In this document: positions 7,316 to 10,660 of the stretch, in pieces
Layout: the number at the start of each line of letters is the position of its first letter
Position numbering within the stretch: the first letter of the stretch is position 1
Source: an uncultured Collinsella sp.
GTDB taxonomy: Bacteria > Actinomycetota > Coriobacteriia > Coriobacteriales > Coriobacteriaceae
Direction of reading: 5' to 3'
DNA length: 10,660 bases
NCBI GenBank assembly: GCA_902475475.1
Contig: CABRZY010000048.1
Coordinates: forward strand, 1 to 10,660
Notes under the pieces: generated by a model
The model's database searches: none
Told to the model about the DNA's origin: nothing
The model's input: only the letters and a program-made list of their open reading frames with translations
Position numbers and translations under genes: made by a program

Positions 7316-7342
7316 CCGACAGCAACCGAGTTCACCTACAAT
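7316..7342 (+). promoter_or_regulatory. Possible promoter of the HD-domain gene
   Basis: TACAAT, a five-of-six match to a -10 box, lies about 40 bases before the start codon. CCGACA could serve as a -35, but the 15-base spacing is short. It sits in the divergent azlC/HD gap. Support is weak. Confidence 0.3.
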
Positions 7343-7382
7343 TGCCACCGGATCGAAAGACACAACTTTTTAGGAAGTCATT

Positions 7383-8195
7383 ATGACAGCTATCGATCGA
7401 GACCGGGCGCGCGCGGCCTTCAAAAGCTACACCGATGCCTACGACGCCACCAACCCACGCATCGCGCTCAAAATCGAGCATACGTACCACGTGGCCGAGG
7501 CATGCGATGCCGTAGCGCGCGAGCAGGGCTGGTCGTCAGAAGATATTGACCTGGCATGGCTTTGCGGCCTGCTACACGATATGGGCCGCTTTGAGCAGCT
7601 GCGACGCTGGGACACCTTTAAGGACGCCGAGAGCATGAGCCATGCGGCGCTGGGCATCGAGGTCCTCTTTGGCGAGAATCCCGCCGATGCACCCGCCACG
7701 ACAAACATCCGTGACTTTATCGAAACCGGTGCGCATGACGAGCTCATCCGAGCGAGCATCGCCTATCACAGCGACTTTCGCCTGCCGGCACAACTCGACG
7801 AGCGTACACGGTGCTTCTGCGATATCGTGCGCGATGGCGACAAGATCGACATTATGCGCACCATCGCCGACAGCACCGTCGATACCATCCTCAAGGTGGA
7901 TGAGGACGCGTTTCTAGCCAGTCGCTTCTCGGTACCGACGCTTGCCGCCTTTGACGAGCATCGGTGCGTCGCGCGCGACGAGCGCAACGAGCCGGCGGAC
8001 TACCTGGTGGGACTCATCTGCTTTATGTTTGAGCTCGTCTATCCAGCGAGCCGCACGCTGGCGCGCGAGCAGGGCGATATCTACCGCCTGCTCGACGCGC
8101 CCTTTGGCATTACGCGGCCCTTTACCGACCCCGCCACGCAGGCGACTTGGAGCCGCCTTAAGGACGAGATGCGCGACTGGCTGGCGCGCGCCTAG
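7383..8195 (+). CDS. HD-domain phosphohydrolase
   Basis: This is a soluble metal-dependent hydrolase of the HD superfamily, whose members cleave phosphate esters of nucleotides or related compounds; the substrate is unknown. The product is 270 residues with no signal or membrane segment. Likely metal ligands are H33 (IEHTYHVA), the H65-D66 doublet (GLLHDMGRF) and D151 or D153 (IVRDGDKID). H87 (SHAALG) and H129 (AYHSDF) are in typical supporting positions. It has the LHDMGR form rather than the HDIG or HD-GYP signature, so a c-di-GMP phosphodiesterase role is unlikely despite the nearby GGDEF gene. The start is supported by AGGAAG 5 bases upstream. The gene is monocistronic, and its TAG stop shares a CTAG with the stop of the convergent etfA gene. 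Confidence 0.88.
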   Translation: MTAIDRDRARAAFKSYTDAYDATNPRIALKIEHTYHVAEACDAVAREQGWSSEDIDLAWLCGLLHDMGRFEQLRRWDTFKDAESMSHAALGIEVLFGENPADAPATTNIRDFIETGAHDELIRASIAYHSDFRLPAQLDERTRCFCDIVRDGDKIDIMRTIADSTVDTILKVDEDAFLASRFSVPTLAAFDEHRCVARDERNEPADYLVGLICFMFELVYPASRTLAREQGDIYRLLDAPFGITRPFTDPATQATWSRLKDEMRDWLARA

Positions 8196-9397
8196 CGCTC
8201 AAGCTGGGCCAGCAGTTCCTCGACGACCTCGACGGCATCGCCGACAACCTTGTACTGGGCAGCACCAAAGATGGGGGCATCCGGGTCCTCGTTGATGGCG
8301 ATAATGCACTCTGCCCCACCGATGCCGGCAAGATGCTGGATGGCGCCCGAAACACCGATACTCACGAGAAGCTTGGGCGAAACCGATACGCCGGTCTGGC
8401 CAATCTGATGGCGACACTCCAACCAGCCGGCCTCCACGACAGGTCGCGTGCAACCAAGCTCGGCTCCCAGAGCCTCGGCGAGCCTTCGCATCAGGGGCAG
8501 ATTCTTCTTGGAGCCAATGCCGCGGCCCACCACGACCAAGCGCTCGGCATCGGCGATCGAGGCCTGCTGCCTCCACTCCTCGGCGGGAATCGAGATCTCG
8601 ACACGAGCCTTAGCATCATCCGCAAGCGATATCTGGGTGATCGTGCCGGAGCGGTCGTAGTCAAAGTCGGGCGCCTTAAAGATGCCGGGACGAACCGTTG
8701 CCATCTGGGGACGATGATTGGGGCAGACGATGGTGGCCATCAGGTTGCCGCCAAACGCCGGACGCGTCTGTTGCAGCAGCCCCGTCTCCGTATCCATCGA
8801 AAGTACGGTGCAGTCAGCCGTAAGGCCCGTCTGCAAGCGCACGGCAACGCCGGGTGCCAGTTCGCGGCCAAAAGCGGTCGCACCGTATAGGATGGCCTCG
8901 GGTTTGCGTTCGGCTACCAAATCGCAGATCAAGCGGGCGTAGACCTCCGCATCGTTTTGGCGCAGGCGCTCGTCGCGACAGGCCAGGACTTCGTCGGCGC
9001 CCGCGCAAACCAGATGCTCCAGGTCGCCGAGAGAACCCTCGGGACCCATACCGATCAGTGCCACCAGACGGCAGTCGCGAGCATCGGCAAGCTCGCGGCC
9101 CTTGCCCATAAGCTCATAGGCAACGGGAGTCACCGTATCGTGCTCGTCGGTCTGCGCGAATACCCAAATGTCTCGATATGCATCAAGGTCCACCGCACCA
9201 GCGGCCTCGTCACGCTCGATCGAGATAGCGTTGACAGGGCAGGCGTCGACGCACCCACCGCATAGAATGCAGCCGTCGGTTACGCGGGCGCATCGGCTGG
9301 GTCGCTCGCCTTCCACTACGATGCCGCCCGAGGCACAGGCGCGAACGCAGCGACCGCAGCCGATACAGGCTTCGCTATCGATAATCAGTCCGCTCAT
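8192..9397 (-). CDS. etfA: Electron transfer flavoprotein alpha subunit with N-terminal ferredoxin domain (LctC-like)
   Basis: This is the alpha subunit of an ETF that carries electrons between a flavin dehydrogenase, NAD(H) and ferredoxin in the cytoplasm. The product is 401 residues, longer than a classical EtfA (about 310-330), because residues 1-60 are a 2[4Fe-4S] module: C11-C14-C17-C21 and C43-C46-C49-C53. The fourth Cys of the first motif is followed by Ala instead of the usual Pro. The EtfA core follows, with YGATAFGRELAPGVAVRLQTGLTADC (split here: ATAFGRELAP at 173-182, LQTGLTADC at 188-196). The C-terminal FAD domain (about 288-390) carries TRPVVEAGW, GQTGVSVSPKL, GVSGAIQHLAG and AINEDPDAPIF. 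The ATG follows the etfB stop directly (TAGATG), with GAGGGG inside etfB as the ribosome binding site. Fused-ferredoxin EtfA proteins are typical of bifurcating complexes such as LctBCD and CarCDE; the dehydrogenase neighbour points to LctC. No terminator follows: the stop overlaps that of the HD gene. Confidence 0.95.
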   Translation of the reverse strand: MSGLIIDSEACIGCGRCVRACASGGIVVEGERPSRCARVTDGCILCGGCVDACPVNAISIERDEAAGAVDLDAYRDIWVFAQTDEHDTVTPVAYELMGKGRELADARDCRLVALIGMGPEGSLGDLEHLVCAGADEVLACRDERLRQNDAEVYARLICDLVAERKPEAILYGATAFGRELAPGVAVRLQTGLTADCTVLSMDTETGLLQQTRPAFGGNLMATIVCPNHRPQMATVRPGIFKAPDFDYDRSGTITQISLADDAKARVEISIPAEEWRQQASIADAERLVVVGRGIGSKKNLPLMRRLAEALGAELGCTRPVVEAGWLECRHQIGQTGVSVSPKLLVSIGVSGAIQHLAGIGGAECIIAINEDPDAPIFGAAQYKVVGDAVEVVEELLAQLER

Positions 9398-10213
9398 CTA
9401 TGCCATCCCCTCGATAATCTTGGCAAGCTTTGCCGCCTGCTCGGACGCCGTCCCCTCAACGGCCTCGCACGTTTGGTCACGGTCGGGCACAAACGAGCGC
9501 ACGACCTGTGTCGGCGACCCGGCAAGACCGCAACGCGCGGGGTCGGCGTTCACGTCGGCGGCACTGACCACGCGCACGTCCGCCTCCTCCGCCGCGCGAA
9601 TACCGGCAATACTCGGCATACGCAACTGGCCAATCTCCTTGGCAGTCGTCATCGCGCACGGCATCTCAAGGTACACCGTCTCCTCGCCGGCATCGCATCC
9701 GTGAACGAGCGCCAGCGAGCCACAGGTCGTAAAGCCCGCGCTCTGCACGCAGCTCACGTCGGTCACGCAGGGAATATCAAAGGCACCGGCAAGCTCGGGA
9801 CCAATCTGGGCCGTATCGCCATCCACCGCCATCTTGCCGCAGATGAGCAGGTCGAAGTCCTCGTCGAGCGCCTCGATGCCGCACTTGAGGGCATAGGTGG
9901 TTGCCAGGGTATCGGCGCCCGCAAAGGCTCGGTCGGTCAGCAGCAGCGCGTCGTCGGCGCCTCGAGCGATGCAGTCGCGCAGCAGCGATTCGGTCGCGGG
10001 GATGCCCATCGACACCACCGTCACGCGCACGTCCATGCCAAAGCCGATAAAGTCGTCCTTCAGCGCCAGCGCGCATTCCAAAGCGCTCGCATCAAAGGGA
10101 TTAATGACCGCCTGCTTGCCATCGCGCACGATGGTATTGGTCTTGGGGTCCATCTTGACCTCGGTGCTGCCCGGCACGGCCTTGACGCACACCACCATAT
10201 GGAAATCGCTCAT
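9398..10213 (-). CDS. etfB: Electron transfer flavoprotein beta subunit, bifurcating type (LctB-like)
   Basis: This is the beta subunit that pairs with EtfA. In bifurcating ETFs it holds the FAD that exchanges hydride with NAD(H). The product is 271 residues. It begins with the typical VVCVKAVPGSTEV, followed by INPFDASALECAL, RGADDALLLTDRAFAGADT and the nucleotide-binding loop AVDGDTAQIGPELAG (129-143). That VDGDTxQxGP form is characteristic of the bifurcating group, unlike the DDxNQTGQ loop of mitochondrial-type ETFs. I chose the ATG nine bases after AAAGGGGG; a GTG two codons earlier overlaps the dehydrogenase stop as GTGA and is a possible alternative. The gene sits between the dehydrogenase and etfA with no gaps, so all three are surely co-transcribed and probably translationally coupled. 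Confidence 0.95.
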   Translation of the reverse strand: MSDFHMVVCVKAVPGSTEVKMDPKTNTIVRDGKQAVINPFDASALECALALKDDFIGFGMDVRVTVVSMGIPATESLLRDCIARGADDALLLTDRAFAGADTLATTYALKCGIEALDEDFDLLICGKMAVDGDTAQIGPELAGAFDIPCVTDVSCVQSAGFTTCGSLALVHGCDAGEETVYLEMPCAMTTAKEIGQLRMPSIAGIRAAEEADVRVVSAADVNADPARCGLAGSPTQVVRSFVPDRDQTCEAVEGTASEQAAKLAKIIEGMA

Positions 10214-10215
10214 CT

Positions 10216-10660
10216 TCACGCGCCCCCTTTCTGGACGAGCTCATCCAAGAGCTTCTCCGAAAACAGGTTACCGCGACCCAGCTGCCCGGCAGGATCGAGC
10301 TGGAGCTTGAGCCGCGCCGACTCGACCATGGCCTCGTGACCGTACATCGTCTCCAAGAAGCCCGCCTTGATCTTGCCGACGCCGTGTTCTGCGGAGACGG
10401 CACCGCCCATGGCCGTGACCTCGGAAGCCCACTGGGCAAAGAGTTCTCCGCCGCGGCGATAATCCTGTGCATCGCGCGGCAGAATGTTCACATGCAGATG
10501 GTTGTTACCGATATGCCCCCAGGCGGCAGATTCAAGCCCACTTTCCGCCAGCGTGCGGCGATAGAGGGCGATAACATCGGCCAAGTGCGCGTTGGGCACC
10601 GACATGTCCGAACCCAGTTTGGTGATGGTGGGATCCATGCGGCGGCGCTCGTCGATGAGC
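10216..10660 (-). CDS. lctD: FAD-linked 2-hydroxyacid (D-lactate/glycolate) dehydrogenase, C-terminal part (GlcD/LctD family)
   Basis: This is the C-terminal part of a flavin dehydrogenase that oxidises a 2-hydroxyacid such as D-lactate to the 2-oxoacid. The frame is open through the right edge, so the start lies outside. About 147 residues are visible, against about 460 for the family. The visible part is the FAD-oxidase C-terminal domain, with the substrate- and metal-site motif GHIGNNHLHVN and the conserved GGAVSAEHGVGKIKAGFL. It ends with a family-typical DPAGQLGRGNLF (commonly DPxxxLNPGK). Its stop lies 2 bases before the etfB ATG, and AAAGGGGG for etfB is inside its 3' end. Pairing with a ferredoxin-fused EtfA and a bifurcating EtfB suggests an LctBCD-like complex. 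Glycolate, 2-hydroxyglutarate or another hydroxyacid is not excluded, so the symbol is tentative. Confidence 0.85.
   Translation of the reverse strand, partial: LIDERRRMDPTITKLGSDMSVPNAHLADVIALYRRTLAESGLESAAWGHIGNNHLHVNILPRDAQDYRRGGELFAQWASEVTAMGGAVSAEHGVGKIKAGFLETMYGHEAMVESARLKLQLDPAGQLGRGNLFSEKLLDELVQKGGA

Noticed and set aside
7439..8195. The HD gene as a c-di-GMP phosphodiesterase partner of the GGDEF protein
   Set aside because: It lacks the HD-GYP signature and is not adjacent to or co-transcribed with the cyclase gene.
9473..10339. 288-codon open frame on the + strand across etfB and the dehydrogenase
   Set aside because: It is antisense to well-conserved genes and its His/Arg/Gly-rich translation is typical of shadow frames in G+C-rich DNA.

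Overview
The window looks like a stretch of chromosome from a high-G+C anaerobic actinobacterium, most likely a gut Coriobacteriia member such as Collinsella. This is inferred from strongly C/G-ending codons, compact operons, a single-chain purL, and an electron-transferring flavoprotein (ETF) with a fused ferredoxin domain; no marker gene settles the genus. There are no RNA genes, CRISPR arrays, insertion sequences or phage genes, and no gap above 300 bases without a gene.

Layout from left to right. (1) The C-terminal two-thirds of purL (purine synthesis, + strand) enters from the left edge. (2) A leader with a strong intrinsic terminator lies between purL and an EamA/DMT-family exporter gene (+). 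(3) A shared bidirectional terminator separates the exporter from a membrane-anchored diguanylate cyclase (GGDEF, - strand). (4) A kdgT-type 2-keto-3-deoxygluconate permease gene (-) and an overlapping azlC-azlD branched-chain amino acid exporter pair (-) follow. (5) An HD-domain phosphohydrolase gene (+) is divergent from azlC. (6) A tightly coupled - strand operon fills the right end: a GlcD/LctD-type FAD-linked 2-hydroxyacid dehydrogenase (cut by the right edge), etfB, and etfA with two [4Fe-4S] motifs at its N-terminus.

The right-hand operon is the main functional unit. A flavin 2-hydroxyacid dehydrogenase, a bifurcating-type EtfB and a ferredoxin-fused EtfA are the parts of the electron-confurcating lactate dehydrogenase known as LctBCD in Acetobacterium. 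That complex oxidises lactate with NAD+ by using reduced ferredoxin. The other genes are single-gene or two-gene units: three transport systems (EamA, KdgT, AzlCD), one c-di-GMP synthase and one hydrolase. They show no obvious shared pathway.

The regulatory points most worth checking are the terminator directly in front of the EamA gene, the paired palindromes upstream of kdgT, and the HD and etfA genes that share a CTAG for both stop codons.
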